Assembly: GCA_964601085.1 (NCBI GenBank)
Contig: CAZRLN010000042.1
Span: forward strand, 1-22,649
Length of the DNA: 22,649 bases
Direction: 5' to 3'
Source of the DNA: UBA1444 sp964601085
Lineage (GTDB): Bacteria; Bacillota; Negativicutes; UBA1444
Every line of letters begins with the position of its first letter. Position 1 is the first letter of the stretch. Below the pieces are notes generated by a model. That model had not been told where the DNA came from, searched no databases, and saw only the letters and a list, made by a program, of their open reading frames with translations. Made by a program: the position numbers and the translations under genes. This document shows, one piece after another, positions 14,415 to 22,634 of this stretch.

Positions 14415-14843
14415 TCACACCAAAAAATCGACCGAGCCGAAATTTTCATAAAGCCGGCCACTTTTCGCCGTAAACCGCAACACGCAATAATCCGGATCGG
14501 TCACTCCCAGCGGATAGTACATCGTATCGCCATCCTGCCAGATCCGCTCTTTACTCGCCGCATCCTGCAGGACCGCCATCGTTCCTTTCAGCATCACGCC
14601 GCGAAAGAAACGCGCATCATAAAAATAAATCGAGGCCTTGGGATTATTCAGGTATTGCCGCACCCGCATCGACGAAGTGTTCGTCGTAAAATAAAACACG
14701 CTGAGTCCGTCCTGCTCACGCGGTTTCAGCATCGCCTTCAGATTCGGAAATCCTTCTTCATCCACCGAAGCGATGATGGTCTTGCCGCTGCGTTCCACCA
14801 CCGATAATGCAGTTTTTATGGGATCCTTCGCCAACTCTTGCAT
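14415..14843 (-). CDS. PNPOx-like flavin-binding protein (general stress protein 26 type)
   Basis: 142 aa, a single split-barrel domain of the pyridoxamine 5'-phosphate oxidase-like superfamily. Visible landmarks are GKTIIASVDEEGFPNLKAML (strands 1-2), FYFTTNTSSMRVRQYLNNPK (a Thr/Ser and basic pair that usually contacts flavin phosphate), ASIYFYD and VMLKGTMAVL. Members bind FMN, FAD or F420 or have other roles; the cofactor cannot be told. The annotated ATG 14843 has its GGGGAGG directly adjacent (no spacing), so the real start may be the in-frame TTG at 14834, 9 bases from that site, which removes only three residues. It lies 51 bases behind the hydrolase gene and is probably the last gene of that operon. 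Confidence 0.82.
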   Translation of the reverse strand: MQELAKDPIKTALSVVERSGKTIIASVDEEGFPNLKAMLKPREQDGLSVFYFTTNTSSMRVRQYLNNPKASIYFYDARFFRGVMLKGTMAVLQDAASKERIWQDGDTMYYPLGVTDPDYCVLRFTAKSGRLYENFGSVDFLV

Positions 14844-14894
14844 CCTCCCCTGCTCTTGCTACGGTTGAAGATTTCACTTCGGTCAATTCGGTTT

Positions 14895-15758
14895 TTATGC
14901 GCCGATATCCCTCAGAAAATCCTGCACCACCGCCGTGAAAATCGCCGGCCGTTCCGTCTGGTGCAAATGCGCCGCCTGAGGGATCACCGCCATCCGGGCG
15001 TTCGGGAACGCCAGCTGAAAGTCCTTGACCGTCTTGACTCCGGCCTCATCCCGGTCGCCGCAGGTCAGCAGCACCGGTTGGGTGATTTCGTCCAACCGCG
15101 GCGTCAGGTCGAATTCTTTCAGCTTGCCGGTGATGGTGAACTCGCTCGGCCCCCACATCGCGTGGTACACTTCTTCGTTCATCAGGCCCATTGCCGCCTG
15201 CAGCGAATCCGGCCAGGGCGACAGCGCACAGATATGCCGCTCATAATAGGCCATCATCGCCGCCTGGTAATCTTCCCCATAGTCGCCCGTCGCTTCGCCA
15301 TTCTCGATCGCCATCCGGATTGTCGGCGGCATCAAGGCGATATTTTTTCGTTGGTCGGCATCCCAAAGCGGTGTCGACAGGTACGGCGCACACAACGCCA
15401 CCCCCTTGACTCCCGCCGGCCGTTCCGCCAGCAGATAGGCGCAGGTCAGGGCACAACCCCAGGAAAATCCCATCAACACGACTTCCGTCAGGCCCAGCGC
15501 CGCCCGCACCGTCTTCAGTTCCTCGACATAGTTTGCCACGGAATAGAAGTCGGCGTCGGCGGCCCGGTCACTGCGGCCGCAGCCCAGCTGGTCATAGAAA
15601 ACCACCGGCCGATCCCGCCACAACTCCTCCATCCCGTCCGTCATGCTGAGGAATCCCGGCCCGCCATGAATCGCCAATAATGGAGTTTTCGCCTGTTCTT
15701 CCCCGTACACCGAATACCAGATCTTCCCGTTCGGGGTTGCGATAAACCCTTCGCGCAT
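14895..15758 (-). CDS. Alpha/beta hydrolase, proline iminopeptidase-like (S33)
   Basis: 287 aa with the start at ATG 15758, preceded by GGAGGG. A longer frame (to 15857) would run back into the Nudix gene and is rejected. The oxyanion motif HGGPG (31-35), DQLGCGRSD, the nucleophile elbow GFSWG (Ser99), an acid in TCGDRDE (Asp237 likely) and His264 in AAHLHQ give a complete triad. A helical cap lies at about 130-215. The family removes N-terminal proline or other residues from short peptides; some members are esterases. Its start lies 2 bases after the Nudix stop codon, so it is translated from the same message. Confidence 0.85.
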   Translation of the reverse strand: MREGFIATPNGKIWYSVYGEEQAKTPLLAIHGGPGFLSMTDGMEELWRDRPVVFYDQLGCGRSDRAADADFYSVANYVEELKTVRAALGLTEVVLMGFSWGCALTCAYLLAERPAGVKGVALCAPYLSTPLWDADQRKNIALMPPTIRMAIENGEATGDYGEDYQAAMMAYYERHICALSPWPDSLQAAMGLMNEEVYHAMWGPSEFTITGKLKEFDLTPRLDEITQPVLLTCGDRDEAGVKTVKDFQLAFPNARMAVIPQAAHLHQTERPAIFTAVVQDFLRDIGA

Positions 15759-15760
15759 GT

Positions 15761-16159
15761 TCACGCCTCCCTCGCCGCCAGTGTGATGATCCGCTCCACG
15801 ATTTCGACATCCGCCGGGCAAAAGACATACTCCGCAAGTTCCGCGGCTGAAACCCATTTGACCTGTTCATGCACATTCACGGCAATCTCGCCGCCGACAA
15901 TCTCGGCCGCAAAAAAAGTAAACTCCAGTTCGTTCCCGGCATGGGGGTAACCGGTCCGGCCAAATTCGGCCAGCACCCGGATATCGACCGCCAGCTCTTC
16001 CAGGCACTCCCGAACGATGCACTCCTCCAGAGTTTCGCCGTCCTCCAGCTTGCCGCCGGGAAATTCCCACAACAGCGGCAGCGCGTCGTCGTGCGCCCGC
16101 TGACAGATCAGATACTGCTCTTCGCGGCGAAGGATCGCCGCCGTAACTTGAATCAGCAA
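15761..16159 (-). CDS. Nudix hydrolase, MutT-like (8-oxo-dGTP diphosphatase type)
   Basis: 132 aa. The Nudix box runs from residue 36: GKLEDGETLEECIVRECLEE, then LAV, with the metal-binding R50-E51 and E54-E55 pair intact. The final box glycine is replaced by alanine. The preceding FPGG and N-terminal VTAAILRREEQYLICQR are typical of MutT-type enzymes, which hydrolyse oxidised dNTPs to monophosphates. The start is a TTG at 16159, one base after the helicase stop (TAA 16161-16163). The GGTGGGAT at the end of the helicase gene is the only ribosome site, so it is read by coupling to the helicase. Substrate preference is unproven. Confidence 0.87.
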   Translation of the reverse strand: MLIQVTAAILRREEQYLICQRAHDDALPLLWEFPGGKLEDGETLEECIVRECLEELAVDIRVLAEFGRTGYPHAGNELEFTFFAAEIVGGEIAVNVHEQVKWVSAAELAEYVFCPADVEIVERIITLAAREA

Positions 16160-16160
16160 T

Positions 16161-19100
16161 TTATCCCACCACCAGTTTGTTGGTTTTCTTCAGGAATTTT
16201 GCTGGAATCGGCGTCCGCAGCTTCCATGTAATGTTCATGGGACGACTGCCTTCATGAGCAATATAATCGGCAAGTCCCAAAAAAGTATAGGGTTCGGTGT
16301 TGCCAAACGCATCCTGTTTCGCTTCCCGCACGAACAACAGAATCCGGCTTCCCGCCTGCCGATGATGGATGTAGCGCTGCCCGGTCGACGATTCGGCCGA
16401 TGTGGTGCTCTGGCTCTGCCAGTGAAACAGCCGCTCGTTGATGGAATAATCATTGTACATCGTCGTCGGCGAGTAGTCTTTGTCGGATTTATTCAACGTA
16501 ACAAAAAACACGTCGGTTTTCTTTTTTGAGTAATGTTTCACGCCCAGACCCTGCAACGCGTCATAGTTAAAATCCTCCATCGCCGTGGCAATCTGGCGCA
16601 GTGAATAGTCGCCATGCAGCTCCAGCGGGCACTCGAATCCCAAATCCACCGCATCCCCGGTCAGCTCGATCTTGTCGAAGTTTACCCGCAGCAACTCCAG
16701 CACCTCCGACAGCAGCACGGGGGACTCCGCCAAATCCGACAGGTTTCGTCGCACCGCATCACCGTCCAGGTGTTCGGCCGACTCGTTCCAGACCGCCACG
16801 TAGAACATCTGCAGCAACAGCCGTTGCGATGCGGTCAGTCGCATCAAATCCAGACTGCCGATTCGAGGCAGAACCTCCAGGAGAAACTCGATCCAGCGCG
16901 GCGAACGAATGGCGCAAAGGCGGGGAAAAGCCCTCGTCAACACCGCTTCGACCGGCTCCGTGAACGGGCCGTGGACTCCGGCCTGCAGGCACAGCCTTGA
17001 AAAAGTGCCGCGTTTGTATAACCCCCGGGGATCCAGATGGTAGTGGTCCAAAAAATTGGCCAAAGTCAACGGCTGGCCGCTGTCCTCTTCGAAGCTCTTC
17101 AGGCGGGATACCAATCCGGACTGCGTCCCGAACCCGCTCCGGATGTTGTTCAGCACGTACTCGCGGGCCTGGCGTTCCAGCTGGATGAAGCACCCCTTGG
17201 GCACGGACATGAACCCGTCCCGAAGCTCCCGCGGCACACCGCGGTTCGTATTGCTGAGCAGGGCGGCGAACTTCTCTTCGAAGTTATATTTTTTGTGAGC
17301 CTGACCGATGAAGTCCAGGACAGTCAGACAGTCCTTGTTTTCCGCCAGACGCAGGCCCCGGCCCAGTTGCTGCAGAAATACGGTCAGACTTTCGGTCGGC
17401 CGCAGAAACAACACCGTGTTGATCTCCGGAATGTCCACTCCTTCGTTGTAGAGGTCGACCACAAAAATGAACCGGACATTGCCCCGCACCAGACGGGATT
17501 TTGCCGAACTCCGGTCTTCCTCGGGCGACGTTCCCGCCAGGAACAGCGACGGAATGTTATGCGCATTGAAATACTCCGCCATAAACCGGGCATGCTCGAC
17601 CGAAACGCAAAATCCGAGGCCCTTCACCGTCTCGATGTCGGTGACATATTTCAGGATGGACCGGATAATCAGATCGGCCCGGCGCTCGGCCGATGCCCGC
17701 ACGAGAGTATACAGGTTGGAGAGCGCCGTTTTGTCATATCCGCCCCGTACCCAGCGCAACTCCCGCAGATCAACCGTATCGGTCACCCCAAAATACTGGA
17801 ACGGTGACAGGAGTTTACGGTCGATCGCCTCCGGCAGGCGGATTTCCGCCGCAATCCGCTGATCAAAATACTCCAGGATACTGCGTCCATCCATCCGTTC
17901 CGGCGTGGCCGTCAGGCCCAACAAAATCTTTGGTCGGTAATGAGTTAACAGATTCTGATAGGTCGGCGCCGCGGCATGATGAAATTCATCCACGACAATA
18001 TAATCGTAATACCCGGCTGAAGTTTTGGTCTGAAACTCCTGCGAGTGAAAAGTCTGCACCGACAGGAACAGGTGCGAGATCTCTTCGGGTCGATAGCCGC
18101 CGACCAACAACTGCCCGAAATTCTCGTCCCGGAGCACGCCCCGGAAGCAAGCCAGGCTTTGCTCCAAAATCTCCTGGCGATGGGCTACGAACAACAGTCG
18201 GTTGGACTGGCCGGGCCGCTCCTTGCAAAACCGTTTATAGTCAAAAGCCGAAATCACCGTTTTTCCGGTACCGGTGGCGGCAACAACCAGGTTTTTGTAA
18301 TGGCCGCGCACCTGCCGCTCCGCCGCCAGCTTGTCGAGAATCTCCTGTTGATAGGGATACGGTTGGACATCAAACAAATACGGCCCGGCTTGTCCTTCCC
18401 CCGCCCAGCGCTCCGCCCGCAGCGCCCGGGCCAGCCGAACCTCCTGCTCGGAGTGATAGGGTTCAAATTCGCCGGAGTTCCAGTAGACCTCAAAGGTTTT
18501 GGCAATCTTGCCGACGGTGTCGGGCAGGTCTTTGGCCGTCACTTTGACATTCCATTCCAGCCCGCTGGAGATGGCGGCGTTGGAAAGGTTGGACGAGCCG
18601 ACATAGGCTGTCGTAAAACCGGTTTCCCGATAGAAAACATAAGTTTTCGCATGCAAGCGCGTCCGCCGGGTATCATAGGAAATCTTAATTTCGGTGTTGG
18701 GCAACGCTTGCAGCTCCGCAACGGCTTTCACATCCGTCGCACCCATATAGGAAGTCGTGATGATCCGCAACTGCCCGCCTTGCTGCGTAAACCAGCGTAA
18801 TTCGTCCATGATCATCCGCAACCCGCTCCACTTGATGAACGATACCAACAAATCGATCCGGTCACAGGATGCAATCTCTTTCTTCAGTTCTGAAACCAGG
18901 CTAGGCTCGCGAACCGCGCCTGTAAACAACGAGCTGACCGCCAGCGAGGTCTCCGGCCGAATTACGGCCGCCGGTCCGGTCAACGCCCGGGCATCATCCC
19001 GCCGGTCCAGCAAGGCCAACAGTTGTTCCGCCCGCTGGTCGACCAGTAACTGGTCGATGTGCTCGTCCCGGATTTCCTGCCGTATCAGATTGAGCAGCTT

Positions 19101-19319
19101 GTTCACCAGCGCCACCTGTCCCTGCACCGATCCGCCCCGGTCCTTCACGATTTCCAGGCACGGCTCCACTACTTCCGCCAGGTATTGGGCCAGCACCTTG
19201 GCCGCTTCCTGCGCGTCAATCGCCGCCGTATGGGATCGACGGTCAGTATTCTCGAGTTCCGTGGCCACCCACTGGTTGACAACCTGTTCGTACAGTCCCG
19301 ATTTCAGTGCTTTGTGCAT
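16161..19319 (-). CDS. PLD-nuclease / SF2 helicase fusion with DUF3427-type C-terminus
   Basis: 1052 aa. Residues 1-120 are helical. A phospholipase-D-like nuclease domain (about 125-285) follows, with LHAK (H223, K225) and GSSNLS (241-246); the Asp usual after HxKxxxx is not obvious. Next is an SF2 helicase core: a YPYQQEIL Q-like motif (321), Walker A AATGTGKT (347-354), DEFHH (444-448, a DEAH variant), LTATPERMDG (469-478), and a second lobe with VVDLYNEGVDIPEINTV and the motif VI arginines in QLGRGLR (651-657). The 360-residue C-terminal part resembles the DUF3427 region of such helicases and ends in KFLKKTNKLVVG. It probably remodels and cuts DNA in repair or anti-phage defence. The start has GAGG 8 bases upstream. 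It directly precedes the Nudix gene. Confidence 0.87.
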   Translation of the reverse strand: MHKALKSGLYEQVVNQWVATELENTDRRSHTAAIDAQEAAKVLAQYLAEVVEPCLEIVKDRGGSVQGQVALVNKLLNLIRQEIRDEHIDQLLVDQRAEQLLALLDRRDDARALTGPAAVIRPETSLAVSSLFTGAVREPSLVSELKKEIASCDRIDLLVSFIKWSGLRMIMDELRWFTQQGGQLRIITTSYMGATDVKAVAELQALPNTEIKISYDTRRTRLHAKTYVFYRETGFTTAYVGSSNLSNAAISSGLEWNVKVTAKDLPDTVGKIAKTFEVYWNSGEFEPYHSEQEVRLARALRAERWAGEGQAGPYLFDVQPYPYQQEILDKLAAERQVRGHYKNLVVAATGTGKTVISAFDYKRFCKERPGQSNRLLFVAHRQEILEQSLACFRGVLRDENFGQLLVGGYRPEEISHLFLSVQTFHSQEFQTKTSAGYYDYIVVDEFHHAAAPTYQNLLTHYRPKILLGLTATPERMDGRSILEYFDQRIAAEIRLPEAIDRKLLSPFQYFGVTDTVDLRELRWVRGGYDKTALSNLYTLVRASAERRADLIIRSILKYVTDIETVKGLGFCVSVEHARFMAEYFNAHNIPSLFLAGTSPEEDRSSAKSRLVRGNVRFIFVVDLYNEGVDIPEINTVLFLRPTESLTVFLQQLGRGLRLAENKDCLTVLDFIGQAHKKYNFEEKFAALLSNTNRGVPRELRDGFMSVPKGCFIQLERQAREYVLNNIRSGFGTQSGLVSRLKSFEEDSGQPLTLANFLDHYHLDPRGLYKRGTFSRLCLQAGVHGPFTEPVEAVLTRAFPRLCAIRSPRWIEFLLEVLPRIGSLDLMRLTASQRLLLQMFYVAVWNESAEHLDGDAVRRNLSDLAESPVLLSEVLELLRVNFDKIELTGDAVDLGFECPLELHGDYSLRQIATAMEDFNYDALQGLGVKHYSKKKTDVFFVTLNKSDKDYSPTTMYNDYSINERLFHWQSQSTTSAESSTGQRYIHHRQAGSRILLFVREAKQDAFGNTEPYTFLGLADYIAHEGSRPMNITWKLRTPIPAKFLKKTNKLVVG

Positions 19320-19365
19320 GGCGATCGCCTCAGTTCTTTCTTGCTTTCAAGACTCTCTCGGCACC

Positions 19366-19971
19366 TCAGATTTCTGCCAGCAGCTCGTTGGCCAGCCCGG
19401 CCAGTCGCATCGATTGGGGATTCCGCAGATAACGCACATCCAGATCGTTGATCCGCACGCGGTCCAGGCCATCGGCATCTTTGAGAACGCCGAACAATCG
19501 CCAGGTGCGATCACGCGCAGCGGCGTCCACCTTCTCCAGATCGGTCTTCGCTTGGTGGTCGTCGATGCAGTGATAGGTGACCATGAACTTCATGGTCGCG
19601 AAGTCCGTCGGATCCGTTGGCGCCAGATTCAGCGCCGCCATTTTTTCCACGCTGCGTTTCCCGTGCACATAGCACAATCCGTCGTTGTCACGGCCGATAT
19701 CGTGGTACAGGGCGGCGGAAATCAACAGTTCGCGGTCCGGCGCCGGTAAATCGCTCAGTTCGCAGATCATCAGCGTGTGAAACAACACCCGCCAGGCATG
19801 CTTCACCCCATGGATGCTCCGCGGCCGCTCGAAATACGAATCGAATCCCGCGATCTGTGAATACTGCTCATACGAGCGGACCACCGTCGACCATTCCGGC
19901 CCGTCCATGACTTCCCGCAATGTCAACGGGGAGTCGATTTCCGCCCATTCCGGTTTCATCCTGTTTCCCAT
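19366..19971 (-). CDS. HD-domain metal-dependent phosphohydrolase
   Basis: 201 aa from ATG 19971, chosen because GGGAGG stands 5 bases upstream and because the longer frame (20043) runs through the preceding gene's terminator. The HD signature is complete: His54/His58 in RSIHGVKHAWRVL, H90-D91 in LYHDIGR, His103 in YVHGKRS, His134 and Asp165/167 in LKDADGLDR. Such proteins hydrolyse phosphate esters of nucleotides or cyclic nucleotides; the substrate here is unknown. The helicase gene starts 46 bases downstream on the same strand, so it is probably the first gene of the helicase-Nudix-hydrolase run. Its own promoter is not evident. Confidence 0.82.
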   Translation of the reverse strand: MGNRMKPEWAEIDSPLTLREVMDGPEWSTVVRSYEQYSQIAGFDSYFERPRSIHGVKHAWRVLFHTLMICELSDLPAPDRELLISAALYHDIGRDNDGLCYVHGKRSVEKMAALNLAPTDPTDFATMKFMVTYHCIDDHQAKTDLEKVDAAARDRTWRLFGVLKDADGLDRVRINDLDVRYLRNPQSMRLAGLANELLAEI

Positions 19972-19987
19972 ACCATCCTCCCGGCAA

Positions 19988-20030
19988 TAAAAAAATATCG
20001 GCTGCTTCCCACAGGAAAATTGCAGCCGAT
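19988..20030 (-). terminator. Intrinsic terminator of the secreted-protein gene
   Basis: On the minus strand, ATCGGCTGC (20022-20030) pairs with GCAGCCGAT (19997-20005), followed by ATTTTTTTATT. It ends only 16 bases before the HD gene's start codon. Confidence 0.9.
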
Positions 20031-20095
20031 GGGTACTGAACACGATTTCCGGACAACGATCTCGGCCGCAACAGTTCCCTCGCTTTCGGCGTGGC

Positions 20096-20683
20096 TCAGG
20101 GCATCCGCTCGGCCACTACGGCGTTCATCTTCTCCAGCGTGTGCCGCAACGCTTTCAGCGCCACCGATTTGTTGCCGATCCCGCCGACCGCGCTGCTGTC
20201 TTTGGCGATCTCGGTGAACTTGCCGTTATAGATATAAACATTCTGCTTGACATCGATAATCTTGATTGGCATGATGGCCGTCATCTCAATGCCATAGGTG
20301 AAGGCGGTGACCTTTTCCTTGCGGAGGAAAGGCTGCAACTCGGCGTAAAGAATATAATCCAGGTCTTCGCCCTTTACGACGGCCATGACATCGGCCCGTT
20401 CGGCGGCGGCGACATCGACGATGCCGACTTTGTTCAGCAGCTCAATATATTTCCCGCCCGGAAGCATTTCATATTTGGCGGCGAAAAGTTGGTCAAAATT
20501 TCGCCCGATTGCGCTGTTCAGCTCAGCATCATAGGTCGTTTTGGCATTGTTGACAAACATGATCGTGATCTTTTTCCTGGCGCCAGCCTGGGATGGTGCA
20601 ACGCCGCCCGCTGCGAAGGCAATGCCCATGAGACTCGTCCAACAAAATACGATCAACAGTGTGCAGAGAAATCTTTTCTTCAT
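20096..20683 (-). CDS. Secreted or envelope protein of unknown function
   Basis: 195 aa. The signal peptide MKKRFLCTLLIVFCWTSLMG, then IAFAAGG, is probably cut after AFA (near residue 25). The mature part begins with a basic KKITIMFVNNAKTTYD strand. It shows alternating strands and helices, including GIVDVAAAERADVMAVVKGE and LDYILYAELQPFLRKEKVTAFTYGIEM, a layout that recalls small outer-envelope alpha/beta proteins. A Ser/Gly-rich segment (SSAVGGIGNKSVALKALR) lies near the end. No catalytic motif is visible. The ribosome site is weak (AAAGGA about 12 bases away). It follows the reductase gene by 67 bases on the same strand and has its own terminator. I do not recognise the family. Confidence 0.7.
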   Translation of the reverse strand: MKKRFLCTLLIVFCWTSLMGIAFAAGGVAPSQAGARKKITIMFVNNAKTTYDAELNSAIGRNFDQLFAAKYEMLPGGKYIELLNKVGIVDVAAAERADVMAVVKGEDLDYILYAELQPFLRKEKVTAFTYGIEMTAIMPIKIIDVKQNVYIYNGKFTEIAKDSSAVGGIGNKSVALKALRHTLEKMNAVVAERMP

Positions 20684-20750
20684 CGTTTACGAGCACGTCC
20701 TTTCCCTTGCGCGTCCAAGAGCGCAAAACAAACCCCTTGCTTCTTAGGGA

Positions 20751-21614
20751 TTATTTCTTGCCGTCGATGTAGCCGATGGCGTTCAGCACCGCCGTCAGTC
20801 CTTCGCCGACCGCCCGGGCGATCTGCCAGGGTTTGCCGGTGCAGTCGCCGGCCGCGTACACGCCGGGCACGTTCGTCGCCTGGTCTCGGTTCACCTTCAC
20901 GAACGGGCCGTCCATCTCCAGTTCCGGCAGCAAGGTTTCGGCCGGATCGGACTGGCGCAGGATGAAGATGCCGTCCACCTTCAGTTCGCCGGCGTCGGTC
21001 GTCAGCCCCGTCACCTCGTCGGTCCCCAGCACCGCCTGCGGTCGGGCCTTCAGCACCTGGATCGTCGAATGCTTCGGCTGGTACTCCGTCTTGTATTGCG
21101 GAATAAAATACACAACCGGACAAATTTCGCCGAGAAAATCCGCGTCGTGCTCGCCTTCCTCGGTGTAGGCGATGACCGCTACCGGCTTGTCGCGATAGAG
21201 CATGCCGTCGCAGGTTGCGCAGTAGCAAACCCCTTTGCCTACGAGATCCTTTTCGCCGGCGAGCAGCGCCGAATTGCTGACGCCGATGGCCAGGACGAGC
21301 GATTTCGCCTCGTAGGTGTCATTGGGCGTCAACAGCGTAAAAGTGTCACCGGCGAATACATTGGTCACTTTTTCCTTGATCAGGGTCGGGCCGGCGGCCA
21401 GGGCATGGTCGGCGAACTGTTTCATCAGGTCTTTGCCGGGAGTGGCCGGCAGGCCGGGATAGTTGTTGATCGCATGGGCTTTCTGCAGTTTCGGGCTGAA
21501 ATCCATGTGTTCGAACAGAGCCACGCTTTTGTTTCGCACCCGCGCCGTCAGCGCCGCCGACAACCCCGCCGGTCCCGCGCCGATAATGGCAACGTCAAAA
21601 ATCTGGTCCGCCAT
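20751..21614 (-). CDS. Thioredoxin-reductase-like flavoprotein lacking NADPH-binding motifs
   Basis: 287 aa. The FAD-binding GAGPAG (12-17) is followed by a redox-active CATC (Cys132, Cys135) in the usual place for low-Mr thioredoxin reductase, and the second FAD motif is at VPGVYAAGDC. In the middle domain the NADPH-binding GxGxxA is replaced by VAVIAYTEEGEHDADFLGE (about 145-163) and the HRRxxxR phosphate clamp by IPQYK. Proteins like this take electrons from ferredoxin or another donor in anaerobes (ferredoxin-flavin type). GGAGGG precedes the ATG. It lies 12 bases behind an iron-sulfur aldo-keto reductase gene, so the two are one operon. The disulfide substrate (thioredoxin or other) is not known. 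Confidence 0.85.
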   Translation of the reverse strand: MADQIFDVAIIGAGPAGLSAALTARVRNKSVALFEHMDFSPKLQKAHAINNYPGLPATPGKDLMKQFADHALAAGPTLIKEKVTNVFAGDTFTLLTPNDTYEAKSLVLAIGVSNSALLAGEKDLVGKGVCYCATCDGMLYRDKPVAVIAYTEEGEHDADFLGEICPVVYFIPQYKTEYQPKHSTIQVLKARPQAVLGTDEVTGLTTDAGELKVDGIFILRQSDPAETLLPELEMDGPFVKVNRDQATNVPGVYAAGDCTGKPWQIARAVGEGLTAVLNAIGYIDGKK

Positions 21615-21626
21615 GTTTTTCCCTCC

Positions 21627-22634
21627 TCAGCCCATTTCCTGGGCGATTTGTTTCAGCCGCTCGCGAATCGGCAAATCGTAGGGACAGCGGGTCTCGCAAA
21701 CGCCGCAACCGATGCAGGCCGACGCCTTGGCCGGCAATGCTTCGTATTTCTCCGCACCGGCCGTTTTCATACCGTAGCGGGAATATTGCAGATGGATGAT
21801 GAAAGTGGCCGGGATGTCGATGCCCTGGGAACAAGGCATACAATAGCCGCAACGCCGGCAGAAGTTCTTGCCGAGGCGCGCCACTTCCGCTTCCAGAACC
21901 GCTGTTTCCTCCGCCGTCAGCGGCCGGAGCGGGTCCGCCGCCGCCAGGTTTTCTGTGATGTGGTCCGGATGGTCCATCCCCGGAATCGCCACCGTGATGT
22001 CCTGCGCCAGAATATAGCGCAGCGCCAGCACCCGGTTCTCGATCTGGCCGCCGCCCAGCGGTTTCATGACGATCCGGCCGATATCCATTGCTTTGGCCAG
22101 CGGAAACAGCTTCTCCAATGGTTTCGGCTCGACCGCGTTGAACGGCGCCTGCACTGTGGCGAACTCGTTGGTCTTGATGCCCTCCACCAGCAGGTCGTAG
22201 TCATGGCCGGTGATGCCGATGAACCGGATCTTGCCGGCCTGCTGCGCCTCTTTCAAGGCTTCCAGCGCCCCGCCGGGCCCCATCGCCTGTTCGAACTCCT
22301 CGCGTTTCTTCACGTTGTGGATCTGATACAGGTCGATATAGTCGGTTTTCATCAGGCGCAGGCTGGTGTCGATGTCCTCGGCCATGCCCGCTTTCGTCCG
22401 TTTCATGCTTTTCGTCGCCAGATAGTACTCGCTGCGCCGCGACGAGATGTGACGGCCGATTTTCTCCTCGCTGTCGGTGTAGGCCCGGGCGGTGTCGACA
22501 AAGTTGATGCCGCTGTCCAGCGCCTTGTGCAGGACCTCGCCGGCTTCCTCCATCGTGCAGCGTTGCATCGGCAATGCGCCGAAGCCGATGCAGGTGACTT
22601 CCATGCCGGTCCGGCCCAATCTACGTTTTTCCAT
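21627..22634 (-). CDS. Aldo-keto reductase with C-terminal ferredoxin-type 4Fe-4S domain
   Basis: 335 aa. The TIM barrel (residues 1-235) carries the aldo-keto reductase tetrad Asp47, Tyr52, Lys75 and His106 (in DTARAY, ATKS and LYQIHN) and a nucleotide-binding end (MKPLGGG, VAIPGM). The C-terminal 80 residues hold eight cysteines in two sets: C259-x2-C262-x2-C265-x2-C268 and C307-x2-C310-x2-C313-x3-C317-P, expected to bind up to two [4Fe-4S] clusters. It may couple barrel chemistry to ferredoxin-like electron transfer; such proteins are common in anaerobes but few have been studied. GGGAGG precedes ATG 22634. It is first of the visible reductase pair; its promoter lies beyond the window edge. 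Confidence 0.9.
   Translation of the reverse strand: MEKRRLGRTGMEVTCIGFGALPMQRCTMEEAGEVLHKALDSGINFVDTARAYTDSEEKIGRHISSRRSEYYLATKSMKRTKAGMAEDIDTSLRLMKTDYIDLYQIHNVKKREEFEQAMGPGGALEALKEAQQAGKIRFIGITGHDYDLLVEGIKTNEFATVQAPFNAVEPKPLEKLFPLAKAMDIGRIVMKPLGGGQIENRVLALRYILAQDITVAIPGMDHPDHITENLAAADPLRPLTAEETAVLEAEVARLGKNFCRRCGYCMPCSQGIDIPATFIIHLQYSRYGMKTAGAEKYEALPAKASACIGCGVCETRCPYDLPIRERLKQIAQEMG

Noticed and set aside
17037..18800. Several 130-280 codon plus-strand frames opposite the helicase
   Set aside because: They are antisense shadows of the helicase gene, without ribosome sites or domains.
19320..19329. GGCGATCGCC palindrome before the helicase start
   Set aside because: A single 10-bp palindrome in GC-rich DNA. 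It sits where the ribosome-binding region lies and is likely chance.
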